The notes under the pieces: generated by a model
Told to the model about the DNA's origin: nothing
What the model saw: only the letters and a program-made list of their open reading frames with translations
Databases searched by the model: none
Assembly (NCBI RefSeq): GCF_014647495.1
Contig: NZ_BMPH01000010.1
Coordinates: forward strand, 62,001 to 126,000
Reading direction: 5' to 3'
Source: Glutamicibacter protophormiae
GTDB lineage: Bacteria; Actinomycetota; Actinomycetes; Actinomycetales; Micrococcaceae
Length of the DNA: 64,000 nt
Position numbers and translations under genes: made by a program
Shown here: positions 25,747-34,836 of the stretch, in pieces
Layout of the letters: every line of letters starts with the position of its first letter
Numbering within the stretch: position 1 is the first letter of the stretch

Positions 25747-25953
25747 TTACTTCGCCTCCTCAACCTTCAGCAGGTGTGGGACCTTGTTGACCATGCCGAC
25801 AGTCACAGGGTCAGCGGAGCGGACAACGGTGTGTCCGATGCGCTTCAGGCCCAGCGAGCGAACAACGTCGCGCTGTACCTGGTTACCACCGATGATGGAC
25901 TTGATCTGGGTGATTTCCAGCTGGGCATCGCTTGGAACAATGTTCTTAGCCAT
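25747..25953 (-). CDS. rpmD: Ribosomal protein L30 (uL30)
   Basis: 68 residues. [33 protein letters not shown], read in overlapping parts, is the conserved core. The ATG at 25951-25953 is chosen because an AGGTGC stretch precedes it and the family begins a few residues before the first strand; the open frame extends upstream into rpsE but is not conserved there. 4 bases after rpsE. Confidence 0.96.
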   Translation of the reverse strand: MAKNIVPSDAQLEITQIKSIIGGNQVQRDVVRSLGLKRIGHTVVRSADPVTVGMVNKVPHLLKVEEAK

Positions 25954-25957
25954 TGAA

Positions 25958-26668
25958 TTAAGCACCTGCCTTCTGGGTCTGGATGTGACGCAGCATTGCT
26001 GCCGGTGCAACCTCGTCCAGCGGAAGACCGCGGCGAGCTGCAACAGCCTGAGGCTCTTCCAGAGCCTTCAGTGCGGCAATGGTGCCCTGAACGATGTTGA
26101 TCTGGTTCTGCGAACCCATCGACTTCGACAGGATGTCATGGATGCCTGCGCACTCCAGCACGGCGCGCACTGGACCACCGGCGATAACGCCGGTACCCGG
26201 AGCGGCTGGACGGAGCAAGACAACGCCAGCGGCGGCCTCGCCCTTGACCAGGTGCGGGATGGTGGTGCCAACGCGTGGAACGCGGAAGAAGGACTTCTTG
26301 GCCTCTTCAACGCCCTTGGCGATAGCAGCAGGAACTTCCTTGGCCTTGCCGTAGCCGACGCCGACCATGCCGTTGCCGTCACCGACGACTACCAGAGCGG
26401 TGAAGCTGAAGCGACGACCACCCTTGACGACCTTGGAGACGCGGTTGATAGCTACAACGCGCTCAAGGAACTTGTCCTTGTCTTCGTTGCGGTTATCCTT
26501 CTGATCGCGACCGCGGCCACGACCTTCACCACGACCGCGGCCTTCGCCACGACCGCGACCCTCGCCACGGCGGGATCCGGTGTTCTCGGTAGCGGGAGCA
26601 GCTGCAGTCTCGACTGCCTCAGTAGCTTCAGACACCTGAGTTTCCTTCTTGTTGGTTGCTTCGCTCAC
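25958..26668 (-). CDS. rpsE: Ribosomal protein S5 (uS5) with RG-rich extension
   Basis: Small-subunit protein at the mRNA entry channel. 236 residues. The core (about residues 68-220) has [23 protein letters not shown] in two parts, [19 protein letters not shown] and [13 protein letters not shown]. The first 65 residues are an extra acidic and Arg/Gly-rich region with three copies of a six-residue RGRGEG unit. Start GTG at 26666-26668, overlapping the rplR stop by 4 bases. Confidence 0.97.
   Translation of the reverse strand: MSEATNKKETQVSEATEAVETAAAPATENTGSRRGEGRGRGEGRGRGEGRGRGRDQKDNRNEDKDKFLERVVAINRVSKVVKGGRRFSFTALVVVGDGNGMVGVGYGKAKEVPAAIAKGVEEAKKSFFRVPRVGTTIPHLVKGEAAAGVVLLRPAAPGTGVIAGGPVRAVLECAGIHDILSKSMGSQNQINIVQGTIAALKALEEPQAVAARRGLPLDEVAPAAMLRHIQTQKAGA
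26508..26571 (-). repeat. 18-bp tandem repeat coding RGRGEG in rpsE
   Basis: About three copies of an 18-base unit resembling CACGACCGCGGCCTTCGC on the plus strand, with a few differences between copies. It encodes the Arg-Gly-rich hexapeptides of the S5 N-terminal extension. In-frame copy-number change would not disturb the gene. Confidence 0.8.
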
Positions 26669-27036
26669 AGTGCCAGCCCACCTTCACGTGCGCCGTCAGC
26701 AACAGCAGCCACGCGACCGTGGTACTTGTTGCCGCCGCGGTCGAATACAACAGCCTCAATGCCGGCTGCCTTGGCACGCTCTGCAACGAGCTCGCCAACG
26801 CGCTTGGACTTTGCGGTCTTGTCTGCATCGCTTGCGCGAAGATCTGCTTCCATGGTCGAAGCGCTGGCCAGGGTCAGACCCTTCGAGTCGTCCACGATCT
26901 GAACGAACATGTGACGAGCCGAGCGGTTGATGACCAGGCGTGGACGGGCCTCGGTACCGGTGATGCGCTTGCGCACACGCAGGTGACGACGACCGCGCTG
27001 AGCGGACTTGCTCTTGCCCTTGATTCCGATAGCCAT
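26665..27036 (-). CDS. rplR: Ribosomal protein L18 (uL18)
   Basis: 5S rRNA-binding protein. 123 residues. [21 protein letters not shown] and the end [23 protein letters not shown], each part of the conserved core, identify it. Overlaps rpsE by 4 bases and lies 2 bases after rplF. Confidence 0.97.
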   Translation of the reverse strand: MAIGIKGKSKSAQRGRRHLRVRKRITGTEARPRLVINRSARHMFVQIVDDSKGLTLASASTMEADLRASDADKTAKSKRVGELVAERAKAAGIEAVVFDRGGNKYHGRVAAVADGAREGGLAL

Positions 27037-27038
27037 GA

Positions 27039-27575
27039 TTACTTACCAGCCTTTCCAGCCTTGCGCAGGATACGCTCGCCGGCGTATCGGATGCCCTTGC
27101 CCTTGTAAGGCTCGGTCTTGCGCAGCTTGCGGATGTTAGCAGCAACCTCACCGACGTGCTGCTTGTCGATGCCAGCAACGGTGATCTTGTTGTTGCCCTC
27201 AACGGTCAGGGTGATGCCCTCAGGGGCGTCAACGCTAACCGGGTGGGAGTAACCCAGAGCAAGCTCAAGGGAGTTGCCCTTGGCCTGAACGCGGTAGCCG
27301 GTACCGTGGATTTCGAGCTTCTTCTCGTAGCCCTCGGTGACACCGATGATCAGGTTGTTGATCAGGGTACGGGTCAGACCGTGCAGCGAACGGGCCTCGC
27401 GGCCGTCGTTCGGACGGGAGACGGTAACGGTGTTCTCGTCCTTGGCAACGGTGATCGGAGCCGAAACGGTCAGCGAAAGCTCACCCTTCGGGCCCTTGAC
27501 GGTGACCAGCTGGCCATCGACATTCAGTTCAACGTTGGCAGGAACGGTGATCGGAAGACGTCCAATACGTGACAT
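27039..27575 (-). CDS. rplF: Ribosomal protein L6 (uL6)
   Basis: Large-subunit protein at the base of the L7/L12 stalk. 178 residues, two related domains. [26 protein letters not shown] and the C-terminal [20 protein letters not shown] are conserved. 21 bases after rpsH. Confidence 0.98.
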   Translation of the reverse strand: MSRIGRLPITVPANVELNVDGQLVTVKGPKGELSLTVSAPITVAKDENTVTVSRPNDGREARSLHGLTRTLINNLIIGVTEGYEKKLEIHGTGYRVQAKGNSLELALGYSHPVSVDAPEGITLTVEGNNKITVAGIDKQHVGEVAANIRKLRKTEPYKGKGIRYAGERILRKAGKAGK

Positions 27576-27596
27576 AGTGTTTTCCTTCCCTTCCCG

Positions 27597-27995
27597 TTAC
27601 CAGACGTAGGCGAGGACTTCCCCACCCACGCCCTTCTTTGCAGCCTGACGGTCGGTAAGCAGACCGGAGGAGGTGGACAGGATTGCGATGCCAAGACCAC
27701 CGAGCACGTGAGGCAGGTTGGTGGACTTTGCGTATACACGCAGGCCTGGCTTGGAGATACGACGTACGCCGGCGATCGAACGCTCGCGCGATGGGCCGTA
27801 CTTCAAAGTGATGGTCAGCTTCTTGCCGACTTCGGCAGCCTCTTCCTCGAAGGAGGCAATGTAGCCCTGTTCCTTCAAGATGTTGGCAATGCGCAGCTTG
27901 AGCTTGCTCGACGGCATCGACACAGTGTCGTGGTAAGCCGAGTTGGCGTTGCGCAGTCGAGTCAGCATATCTGCGACTGGATCTGTCATAGACAT
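27597..27995 (-). CDS. rpsH: Ribosomal protein S8 (uS8)
   Basis: Central-domain 16S rRNA binder; in other bacteria the translational repressor of the spc operon. 132 residues. [20 protein letters not shown] and [26 protein letters not shown] (in parts) are typical. Two ATGs, 2 codons apart, are possible starts; the first is closer to GGAAGGG. It follows rplE directly: rpsN (S14) is absent from the 57-base gap. Confidence 0.97.
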   Translation of the reverse strand: MSMTDPVADMLTRLRNANSAYHDTVSMPSSKLKLRIANILKEQGYIASFEEEAAEVGKKLTITLKYGPSRERSIAGVRRISKPGLRVYAKSTNLPHVLGGLGIAILSTSSGLLTDRQAAKKGVGGEVLAYVW

Positions 27996-28052
27996 GTGGG
28001 CTTCAGCCCTTCCTCGTTACGGTTTCCTTTGCGGACCTGTAACGTAGTGAGA

Positions 28053-28622
28053 TTAGTTGTTGGTCTTGAACGGGAAGCCCAGAGCCTTGAGCAAGGCGCG
28101 GCCTTCATCGTCAGTCTTGGCGGTGGTCACCACAGTGATGTCCATACCGCGCACGCGATCGATCTTGTCCTGATCGATTTCATGGAACATCGACTGTTCG
28201 GTCAGACCGAAAGTGTAGTTGCCATTGCCATCGAACTGGCGGTCGCTCAGGCCGCGGAAGTCGCGGATACGAGGCAGTGCCAGGGTGATCAGGCGATCAA
28301 CGAATTCCCACATGCGATCGTTACGCAAGGTGGTGTGGGTACCGATCGGCATGCCTTCGCGCAGCTTGAACTGGGCGATCGACTTGCGGGCACGGGTAAC
28401 CACTGGCTTCTGACCGGTGATAGCGGTCAGATCGCGTACGGCGCCTTCAATGAGCTTCGAATCCTTGGCTGCTTCGCCGACACCCATGTTCACGACAACC
28501 TTGGTCAGGTTAGGAACCTGCATCGGGTTGGCGTAGTTGAACTGCTCCTGCAGGGCAGGGCGGATGTCAGCTGCGTACTTAGCGCGCAGACGTGGCTGGA
28601 TCTTGGTGGCTGCTTCAGTCAT
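28053..28622 (-). CDS. rplE: Ribosomal protein L5 (uL5)
   Basis: 5S rRNA-binding protein of the central protuberance. 189 residues. [43 protein letters not shown] in parts, and [21 protein letters not shown] are conserved. Its ATG overlaps the rplX stop by one base. Confidence 0.98.
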   Translation of the reverse strand: MTEAATKIQPRLRAKYAADIRPALQEQFNYANPMQVPNLTKVVVNMGVGEAAKDSKLIEGAVRDLTAITGQKPVVTRARKSIAQFKLREGMPIGTHTTLRNDRMWEFVDRLITLALPRIRDFRGLSDRQFDGNGNYTFGLTEQSMFHEIDQDKIDRVRGMDITVVTTAKTDDEGRALLKALGFPFKTNN

Positions 28623-28966
28623 TACAGATCCTTTCCGGAAGCCTTGGCGTAACGTACGCGTACAGTCTTGGACACGCCGTTCTTTTCTACGGTTTCCTCG
28701 CGGAAACCAACGCGGGTTGGCTTCTTGGTTTCTGGATCAACCACAGCAACGTTCGAAACGTGTACTGGAGCTTCAACAACCTCGATGCCGCCAGTCTGGG
28801 TGCCGCGCTCGGTCTGGCCAGCCTTGGTGTGCTTGGTGACGCGGTTAACGCCCTCAACCAGCACGCGGTTGGTCTCAGTGATGACCTTCAGGACCTTGCC
28901 CTGCTTGCCACGTTCCTTACCGGCGATGACCTGAACCAGGTCACCCTTCTTGATCTTTGCGCCCAT
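28622..28966 (-). CDS. rplX: Ribosomal protein L24 (uL24)
   Basis: Assembly initiator at the exit tunnel. 114 residues. [25 protein letters not shown] is the KOW motif; [15 protein letters not shown] follows. 2 bases after rplN and 1-base overlap with rplE. Confidence 0.98.
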   Translation of the reverse strand: MGAKIKKGDLVQVIAGKERGKQGKVLKVITETNRVLVEGVNRVTKHTKAGQTERGTQTGGIEVVEAPVHVSNVAVVDPETKKPTRVGFREETVEKNGVSKTVRVRYAKASGKDL

Positions 28967-28968
28967 GC

Positions 28969-29340
28969 TTACAGCACCTCCGGAGCCAGGGAAACGATCT
29001 TCATGAACTTCTTGTCGCGAAGCTCACGACCCACTGGGCCGAAGATACGAGTTCCACGAGGATCGGCAGCGTCACCCTTGAGGATGACTGCAGCGTTCTC
29101 GTCGAACTTGATGTAGGAACCGTCGGCGCGACGGATTTCCTTCTTGGTGCGAACGACGACAGCCTTGACGACGTCGCCCTTCTTTACGTTGCCGCCAGGG
29201 ATTGCATCCTTGACGGTTGCGACGATGGTGTCGCCGATGCTTGCGTAGCGACGCTTCGAGCCGCCCAGAACACGAATGGTAAGGATTTCCTTAGCACCGG
29301 TGTTATCGGCAACCTTGAGTCGCGACTCCTGCTGAATCAC
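28969..29340 (-). CDS. rplN: Ribosomal protein L14 (uL14)
   Basis: Subunit-interface protein. 123 residues. [20 protein letters not shown] and the basic [12 protein letters not shown], ending [12 protein letters not shown], are diagnostic. GTG start at 29338-29340 with AGGAG 8 bases upstream. First gene of the spc operon here; rpsQ, its usual upstream neighbour, lies 3.3 kb away across four unrelated genes. Confidence 0.98.
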   Translation of the reverse strand: MIQQESRLKVADNTGAKEILTIRVLGGSKRRYASIGDTIVATVKDAIPGGNVKKGDVVKAVVVRTKKEIRRADGSYIKFDENAAVILKGDAADPRGTRIFGPVGRELRDKKFMKIVSLAPEVL

Positions 29341-29668
29341 TTCTTACTCCTGTCGTCTCGCTGGTTCTCATAAATGAGCCTTGCGGAACGGATATGGTCT
29401 CCACGATACGATCGCTTACCCCCACCGACGCGGGCGCACCGAATGCTGATCCCAATTGGCGGCAGGGCCGAGGCGTAAAATATCGAGGCTGTGTGTGCCG
29501 CGGAATTGATTTCCGGCCGCACTGCACCAGGCCGAAGGTGGATAGTCCCCGAACATGATGCGCACAGATTCTTAAGTTTAGCCTAGAGTGGCGCGAAACC
29601 GAAATGGTGTGGTAGGGCCGAAAGACGCGTTGTTGGTCACATCGGACAGGAAGAAGATCCGCGGAAAA
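29341..29668 (-). promoter_or_regulatory. spc operon upstream region
   Basis: 328 noncoding bases before rplN. It must hold the spc operon promoter, because the S10 operon ends at its own terminator 3 kb upstream. TAAACT near 29576-29581 on the minus strand with a T-rich stretch 18 bases upstream is the best -10 candidate, implying a leader of more than 200 bases. No conserved protein-binding fold was recognised. Confidence 0.4.
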
Positions 29669-30625
29669 TCAAGGATTGATCATCAGCTCGGACACCACAC
29701 CCAGATGATCCGAACCCTTGATGGCACTGGTTTCGAACCTCTGGGCGGCGGCATCCTTGACCAGAATATGATCAATCTCAATGACTGCCGGCACCTTCCC
29801 CAGTGCTGGCCATGACGTGTTGGGCCACAGGCCCGACGACTCGGTGAAACCGGTGGTCGCTCGGCGGTACTGCGGGTGGGCGCGGACCGCGTTGAAGTCC
29901 CCGGCAAGGATCACCGGTGTTCCATGCTCTTGTTGCGACCACTGTGCGAGGGCTTCCAGGCCCTGGTTCCACCGCGTGGCGTCATGCAGCGGCGGGAAGA
30001 TGTGGATGCCTGCCACGGTGATCGGTCCCTGCGGCAGCTGGAGCTCAGCGACGGGAAGCGAATGCCATCCTGTTGCGGCGCTGGCAAGCTCCTCGCTGCG
30101 TTCCGTGAGCGGATAACGGGAGAAGATCACGGTATCCCGTTCTCCGCCGGCCGGTGCCTGCGCGCTCCGGAATTTCAATGCAGCTATGGCACCTCGCCGA
30201 GCCAGGGCGGCATGCAGCGGCTCGCTGGTTTCCACCAGCACCAGCACGTCGGGGTCGGCCTGCCGGATCGCCTCGGCCAGGGCATCAGGGTCCGCGCCGG
30301 CCTTGAGCGCGTTGAAGGACATGACTGTCAGCGTTGCACCGCCCGCGTCGGTGGACGCCGGAGGCACCTGCGGGTTGATGCTGGCCGCGGAGCCGGCAAG
30401 CAGGCAGGTGAACAGCACGGCGGCTACCGCCCAGCGGCGTTGAAAAAGGGCGATGAGGCCGAGGGCCAGCGGCAACACCAGCAACCACAGCCCGAAGGCC
30501 TGCAGTTTGGGGATCCAACCGCCACCAAGCCAAGGGAGCCAGACGAGAACCGCGACGAGTATGCTTGCCGTCAGCACCAGCGACCACGCCCAGCGATGTT
30601 TGGTTGTCGTCCGAGTGCGCTCCAT
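29669..30625 (-). CDS. Membrane-anchored endonuclease/exonuclease/phosphatase family protein
   Basis: 318 residues. Three hydrophobic helices in the first 95 residues (around 13-36, 41-60 and 66-84) are followed by an EEP (DNase I-like) domain: TVMSFNALKAGAD, VLVLVETSE (catalytic Glu), VAGIHIFPP, ILAGDFNAVRAHPQYR (Asp-Asn), EIDHILV and the catalytic His in KGSDHLGVVSEL. The catalytic domain is expected outside the membrane. Such proteins act as phosphodiesterases or lipid/nucleic-acid phosphatases; the substrate is unknown. TAGTCT lies 6 bases before the ATG. First of four accessory genes between rplN and rpsQ; 52 bases after the VOC gene. Confidence 0.85.
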   Translation of the reverse strand: MERTRTTTKHRWAWSLVLTASILVAVLVWLPWLGGGWIPKLQAFGLWLLVLPLALGLIALFQRRWAVAAVLFTCLLAGSAASINPQVPPASTDAGGATLTVMSFNALKAGADPDALAEAIRQADPDVLVLVETSEPLHAALARRGAIAALKFRSAQAPAGGERDTVIFSRYPLTERSEELASAATGWHSLPVAELQLPQGPITVAGIHIFPPLHDATRWNQGLEALAQWSQQEHGTPVILAGDFNAVRAHPQYRRATTGFTESSGLWPNTSWPALGKVPAVIEIDHILVKDAAAQRFETSAIKGSDHLGVVSELMINP

Positions 30626-30631
30626 GCCTCG

Positions 30632-30637
30632 AGACTA
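30632..30637 (-). promoter_or_regulatory. -10 box of the EEP gene, leaderless type
   Basis: TAGTCT on the minus strand, 6 bases (CGAGGC) before ATG; the same hexamer as at glmS. No useful Shine-Dalgarno. Confidence 0.4.
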
Positions 30638-30677
30638 CGCGGTGAGCGTGCATGCACCCGCTAGCGTTGGCGTGTCC

Positions 30678-31181
30678 CTATTGTTCTGCGGCCCATTGGG
30701 CTACTCGCTGTGCGCTTTCTTCTTCGGACAGGTCCTCCACGCGGCTGAGGATCGACCAGCGGATGCCGAAGGGATCGATGATGGACGCGAAACGGTCCCC
30801 CGAGACGAAATTCGTTGCCGGTTCGCGGATAGTTGCCCCGGCCTGGACCGCCTTGGCGAGGACCTCATCGACGTCCTGGCAGTACAGCCCCATCGAATAG
30901 CAGGCGTTCGGCGCGGCGGCCGGCGGAACGAGGCCGTACTCCGGGCTCGGTTCACCGATCTGCAGGTGCCCTTGCCCGAAATCGATCTCGGCATGCGCGA
31001 GAACCCCGCCCATGACGGTGGTATCGATAATCCGCGCCCCGAACACGTCGCGGTAGAACTCCAGCGCGCCGGCGGCATTGGCGATCGCCAGGAACGGGGT
31101 CAGGCTGCTCACGCCATCAGGCACCCCGTCGGTGGTGTGCTTGCCAGTGACGCCCCGGGTTGATTCATTCTCTGTTTTCAT
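30678..31181 (-). CDS. VOC superfamily (PhnB/glyoxalase-like) protein
   Basis: 167 residues from the ATG at 31179-31181. A VOC module (about residues 25-150) has LTPFLAIANAAGALEFYRDVFGARII, AHAEIDFGQGHLQIGEP and SIIDPFGIRWSILSRVEDLS in parts; His in AHAEID and the acidic/Gln positions are potential metal ligands. PhnB-like members are soluble dimers with unknown or resistance-type roles. A start further upstream would overlap the divergent regulator gene and is not conserved. The gene is divergent from the AraC-type regulator (68 bases between starts), which may control it. Confidence 0.85.
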   Translation of the reverse strand: MKTENESTRGVTGKHTTDGVPDGVSSLTPFLAIANAAGALEFYRDVFGARIIDTTVMGGVLAHAEIDFGQGHLQIGEPSPEYGLVPPAAAPNACYSMGLYCQDVDEVLAKAVQAGATIREPATNFVSGDRFASIIDPFGIRWSILSRVEDLSEEESAQRVAQWAAEQ

Positions 31182-31187
31182 ACCACC

Positions 31188-31193
31188 ACGGTA
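31188..31193 (-). promoter_or_regulatory. Candidate -10 box of the VOC gene
   Basis: TACCGT on the minus strand, 6 bases before ATG. It lies in the short divergent region shared with the AraC-type regulator. Confidence 0.3.
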
Positions 31194-31249
31194 TTCCCCT
31201 GTGGCACCCTTGGACTTGTAAATACGCGACAACTTCAAGGCGGTGGCCG

Positions 31250-32068
31250 GTGGCGGATGAACGTGATCGCCGGGGTGTCTTGTACCCGGCGCGGCTCCCC
31301 CAGTTCGAACGCATTCTCCCGCCGCCCGAGTTGAAGGACCTGGTCGGCTGGTTCTGGCTGGTGCACTGGGATATCGCCGCAGGCCGGACCTCGCGGCAGC
31401 AGCTGCTCCCCTTCCCGCTGATGAATCTGGTGGTGCAGCGGGAAGGCGTGACGCTCTCCGGACCAGCCTCGGCGGCATCGCACCGGGATCTGGCCGGCAA
31501 GGGCTGGGCCGTGGCCGCCTTGCTTCGGCCCGCTGCGGCAACCGCCCTGGCGCTGTCCCCCGCGACGCTGATCGATCGCGAAGTCGGCTTCGAGACCCCG
31601 GAACTGTTGCAGGACATCAACCGCATCCTGGGAAAGCGCAACGGTCCTGCGGCTAATCCGGAGAGCGCTCGGGCGCTCGGTGCGTGGTTCACGCGCTCGT
31701 GCCCCGCCCCTGATGCAAACGGGCTGCGCGCGAATGAATTTATCGACTACGTCGCGGCCACCCGCAGCGCCGTCAGCGTCGAGCAGGTTGCCGAAGCCTT
31801 GGGATTCAGCGTCCGGAGCCTGCAGCGGCTTTCGCTTCGCTATGTGGGCTTGCCGCCTTTAGCGGTGATCCGCAGATACCGCCTGCAGGAAGCAGCCCAG
31901 CGGGTACGGGAGAACCCGTCGGCTTCCATCGCCCAGATCGCCGCCGAGCTGCGGTATACGGATCAAGCGCACCTGGCCGCGGATTTCCGGAAAATCCTTG
32001 GATTCAGTCCCAGCACCTACCGTGCGCACAGCCAGTCCGCAGGCCCGCAGTCCGAGTACGAATCATGA
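31250..32068 (+). CDS. AraC-family transcriptional regulator
   Basis: 272 residues from the GTG at 31250, which has AAGG upstream. The N-terminal half (LPQFERILPPPELKDLVGWFWLVHW, and QQLLPFPLMNLVVQ) is the DUF6597-type sensor domain. The C-terminal HTH_18 domain (about residues 165-265) has two helix-turn-helix units: VEQVAEALGFSVRSLQRL and IAQIAAELRYTDQAHLAADFRK, ending GFSPSTYR. A longer in-frame start at 31160 would overlap the divergent VOC gene. It probably regulates VOC or Rid-type neighbours; the ligand is unknown. Confidence 0.88.
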   Translation: MADERDRRGVLYPARLPQFERILPPPELKDLVGWFWLVHWDIAAGRTSRQQLLPFPLMNLVVQREGVTLSGPASAASHRDLAGKGWAVAALLRPAAATALALSPATLIDREVGFETPELLQDINRILGKRNGPAANPESARALGAWFTRSCPAPDANGLRANEFIDYVAATRSAVSVEQVAEALGFSVRSLQRLSLRYVGLPPLAVIRRYRLQEAAQRVRENPSASIAQIAAELRYTDQAHLAADFRKILGFSPSTYRAHSQSAGPQSEYES

Positions 32069-32112
32069 GCGGCATGGTGCGCTGGACTCGGCGCACAATT
32101 GTTGAGCGGGGA

Positions 32113-32514
32113 TCAGGGCTGGATGGCGGCGATGGCGCTGATCTCAATCATCGCGCCGGGCATTCCCAGTCCAGCAACCATGCTGGCCACCACCAGAGGC
32201 GGATCATCCCGTACAAGCCGTGGAGCGATGGCTCCGTAGGCGGCGTTGACGTCGCAGCCCTGGAGCATCATCACCGTCCACTGGACCACGTCGACCAACT
32301 GCGCCCCGGCGGCAGTCAACGCGGTGACGGCATTGTCCATCGCCTGCGCGGCCTGCGCTGCGATGTCCCCTGCGCCTACCAGCTGTCCCTGCGCGTCTAC
32401 CGCGTTTTGTCCGCCGAGGTAGATCGTGGCCATCCCGGGTGGAACGACCGCGGCGTGGCTGAAGGCCGGTGAGCGGATGAGCCCCTCGGGACGGAGGTAC
32501 TGTATCTGTGCCAT
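32113..32514 (-). CDS. Rid (YjgF/YER057c/UK114) family protein
   Basis: 133 residues. SHAAVVPPGMATIYLGGQNAVDAQGQLVGAGDIAAQAAQAMDN, read in parts, and the end MPGAMIEISAIAAIQP are the chorismate-mutase-like trimer fold. In canonical RidA an Arg follows the Pro-Ala near the last strand and binds the imine carboxylate; here the corresponding stretch is DPPLVVASMV with no Arg, so enamine/imine deaminase activity should not be assumed. It converges with the AraC-type gene (44 bases between stops). Confidence 0.85.
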   Translation of the reverse strand: MAQIQYLRPEGLIRSPAFSHAAVVPPGMATIYLGGQNAVDAQGQLVGAGDIAAQAAQAMDNAVTALTAAGAQLVDVVQWTVMMLQGCDVNAAYGAIAPRLVRDDPPLVVASMVAGLGMPGAMIEISAIAAIQP

Positions 32515-32575
32515 GAGGCATGGTTGCATAGAATCGCGGTCTCGGCCATGATGTCCAGGTTCTTCCGGGTACGCA

Positions 32576-32617
32576 AAAACGCCCCGAACTCTTCTTTCGA
32601 AGTGTTCGGGGCGTTTT
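32576..32617 (-). terminator. Terminator of the S10 operon
   Basis: Perfect stem AAAACGCCCCGAAC / GTTCGGGGCGTTTT with a 14-base loop, 38 bases after the rpsQ stop. A and T runs on both sides allow bidirectional action. It shows that rpsQ ends its operon. Confidence 0.92.
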
Positions 32618-32654
32618 GTGCAATTCACGTTATCCGTGAAATCACCAAGAAAGC

Positions 32655-32942
32655 TTACTTAGCCTTCTCGACGATCTCGACCAGACGCCAGTGCTTGTCA
32701 GCAGACAGCGGGCGGGTCTCAGCGATAACAACCAAGTCGCCGATGCCGGCTTCGTTGTTCTCGTCGTGAGCCTTCACGTTCTTGTTGCGACGCATGACCT
32801 TGCCGTAGAGGGCGTGCTTCACACGGTCCTCAACGTCAACGACGATGGTCTTCTGCATCTTGTCGGAAACCACGTAACCACGGAGGGTCTTGCGGTCGTT
32901 GCGCTCGGTTGCGTCAGCCACACCGTTCTCCTTCTCGCTCAT
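32655..32942 (-). CDS. rpsQ: Ribosomal protein S17 (uS17)
   Basis: Primary 16S rRNA binder. 95 residues. [25 protein letters not shown] in parts, [21 protein letters not shown] and [13 protein letters not shown] are conserved. Last gene of the S10 operon, overlapping the rpmC stop by one base. Confidence 0.98.
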   Translation of the reverse strand: MSEKENGVADATERNDRKTLRGYVVSDKMQKTIVVDVEDRVKHALYGKVMRRNKNVKAHDENNEAGIGDLVVIAETRPLSADKHWRLVEIVEKAK

Positions 32943-33205
32943 TACTTGGAGTCCTTCTTGGTTTCTTCAACCGGGACGACGACATCCTGACGAATACCCA
33001 GCTCGCGTTCGCGCAGCACCGTGTAGATGCGGGCGATGTCGCGCTTGATGGACTTCAGGTTACCGTGGGATTCCAGCTGGCCGGTGGCCGACTGGAAACG
33101 CAGGTTGAACAGTTCTGCCTTGGCCTTCTTCAATTCCTCGTTCAGACGAGGAGTATCGAAGCCGTCCAGGGACTCAATGCTAAGGTCCTTAGAACCGATA
33201 GACAT
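32942..33205 (-). CDS. rpmC: Ribosomal protein L29 (uL29)
   Basis: Tunnel-exit protein near the trigger factor and SRP docking site. 87 residues, longer than the usual 65 because of about 12 extra N-terminal and a short charged C-terminal segment. [25 protein letters not shown] and [18 protein letters not shown] are the two helices. 2 bases after rplP. Confidence 0.97.
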   Translation of the reverse strand: MSIGSKDLSIESLDGFDTPRLNEELKKAKAELFNLRFQSATGQLESHGNLKSIKRDIARIYTVLRERELGIRQDVVVPVEETKKDSK

Positions 33206-33207
33206 CC

Positions 33208-33624
33208 CTATTCACCACCTTCACGACGCACGATGCGTGCCTTCATCGGCAGCTTATGGATCGCGAGACGCAGGGCCTCACGAGCTACCTCTTCACTGAC
33301 GCCACCGAGTTCAAACATGACTCGTCCTGGCTTGACGTTGGCGACCCACCACTCCGGCGAACCCTTACCGGAACCCATGCGGGTTTCGGCTGGCTTCTTG
33401 GTCAGCGGACGGTCTGGGTAGATGTTGATCCACACCTTACCGCCACGCTTGATGTAACGGGTCATGGCGATACGAGCGGCCTCGATCTGACGGTTAGTCA
33501 CGTAAGCCGGGGTCAACGCCTGAATACCGTAATCACCGAATGCTACGGTGGTGCCGCCCTTTGCAGCACCCGAACGCTTCGGGTGGTGCTGCTTGCGGAA
33601 CTTTACTCGACGTGGGATAAGCAT
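33208..33624 (-). CDS. rplP: Ribosomal protein L16 (uL16)
   Basis: Positions A-site tRNA in the large subunit. 138 residues. [38 protein letters not shown] and [17 protein letters not shown] are diagnostic. Its ATG abuts the rpsC stop. Confidence 0.98.
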   Translation of the reverse strand: MLIPRRVKFRKQHHPKRSGAAKGGTTVAFGDYGIQALTPAYVTNRQIEAARIAMTRYIKRGGKVWINIYPDRPLTKKPAETRMGSGKGSPEWWVANVKPGRVMFELGGVSEEVAREALRLAIHKLPMKARIVRREGGE

Positions 33625-34410
33625 TTAAGCCTCTCCTCCTTCCGCAGCCGGAGCTGCAGCGCCCTTGTTGCGGTCGTTACGACGACGACGCTCTCCACCA
33701 CGTGGACGATCGTTGCCGCCGCGGCCGCCGCGAGCTGGAGCAGCAGCAGCCTGCTGTGCAGCCAGTTCCTTGGCGGTGACGTCACCCTTGTAGATCCAGA
33801 CCTTCACGCCGATACGGCCGAAGGTGGTCTTGGCTTCGAACTTGCCGAAGTCGATGTTCGCGCGCAGGGTGTGCAGCGGCACACGGCCTTCGCGGTAGAA
33901 CTCCTTGCGGGACATTTCTGCACCGCCCAGACGACCGGAGCACTGCACGCGGATGCCCTTGGCACCTGCACGCATTGCCGACTGCATTGCCTTCTTCATC
34001 GCACGGCGGAAAGCCACGCGGGAAGCAAGCTGCTCGGCGATGCCCTGGGCGACCAGCTGGGCCTCCATGTCAGGGTTCTTGACCTCGAGGATGTTCAGCT
34101 GAACCTGCTTCTTGGTGAGCTTTTCGAGCTCGCCGCGAATGCGGTCGGCTTCGGCGCCGCGACGACCGATAACGATGCCGGGACGAGCGGTGTGGATATC
34201 CACACGCACGCGGTCACGGGTACGTTCGATCTCAACGCGGGCGATGCCGGCGCGGTCCATGCCGTCGGAGAGGAGCGCACGGATCTGTACGTCTTCCTTC
34301 ACGTAATCCTTGTAACGCTGACCTGGCTTGCTGGAATCAGCGAACCAGTGCGACACGTGGTCAGTGGTGATGCCGAGACGGAAACCGTTCGGGTTTACCT
34401 TCTGTCCCAT
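33625..34410 (-). CDS. rpsC: Ribosomal protein S3 (uS3)
   Basis: Forms the mRNA entry pore. 261 residues. [18 protein letters not shown], the KH-domain [18 protein letters not shown] and [20 protein letters not shown] in part are conserved. The C-terminal 45 residues are Arg/Gly/Ala-rich and disordered. 1-base spacing to rplV and rplP. Confidence 0.98.
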   Translation of the reverse strand: MGQKVNPNGFRLGITTDHVSHWFADSSKPGQRYKDYVKEDVQIRALLSDGMDRAGIARVEIERTRDRVRVDIHTARPGIVIGRRGAEADRIRGELEKLTKKQVQLNILEVKNPDMEAQLVAQGIAEQLASRVAFRRAMKKAMQSAMRAGAKGIRVQCSGRLGGAEMSRKEFYREGRVPLHTLRANIDFGKFEAKTTFGRIGVKVWIYKGDVTAKELAAQQAAAAPARGGRGGNDRPRGGERRRRNDRNKGAAAPAAEGGEA

Positions 34411-34776
34411 TTAGTTCTCCCCACCCTTCTTAGGGGTTGAAACAACCACAGTCACGTGGCTGGTGCGCTTCTTGATCTGGAATGCGCGACCCTGAGCTCG
34501 CGGCTGGAACCGCTTCATGGTCGGGCCTTCGTCAACAAACGCCTCGCTGATAATCAGCTCGTCCTCATTGAATGCTTCACCTGCGCGGTCCGCGGCGGCA
34601 CGGGCGTTAGCCACTGCCGATGCGACAACCTTGTATACCGGCTCCGAAGCTGCCTGTGGGGCGAACTTCAGAATGGCCAGTGCTTCGTTGGTCTGCAGAC
34701 CACGAACAAGGTTGACGACGCGCCGGGCCTTCATAGGCGTTACGCGGATGTGACGCGCAATTGCCTTGGCTTCCAT
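34411..34776 (-). CDS. rplV: Ribosomal protein L22 (uL22)
   Basis: Lines the peptide exit tunnel with its beta-hairpin. 121 residues. [20 protein letters not shown] in part, and [22 protein letters not shown] at the hairpin (macrolide-relevant loop), match the family. 60 bases after rpsS. Confidence 0.98.
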   Translation of the reverse strand: MEAKAIARHIRVTPMKARRVVNLVRGLQTNEALAILKFAPQAASEPVYKVVASAVANARAAADRAGEAFNEDELIISEAFVDEGPTMKRFQPRAQGRAFQIKKRTSHVTVVVSTPKKGGEN

Positions 34777-34836
34777 TGCTATCCTTCTCTCGTCTATCGA
34801 AGAAGTGCTAAGCGATCACTAGTTCCCTTGCGGGGC

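Noticed and set aside
26508-26571. Reading the 18-bp repeat as an operator or mobile repeat
   Set aside because: It is in frame and encodes a regular RGRGEG peptide repeat within rpsE.
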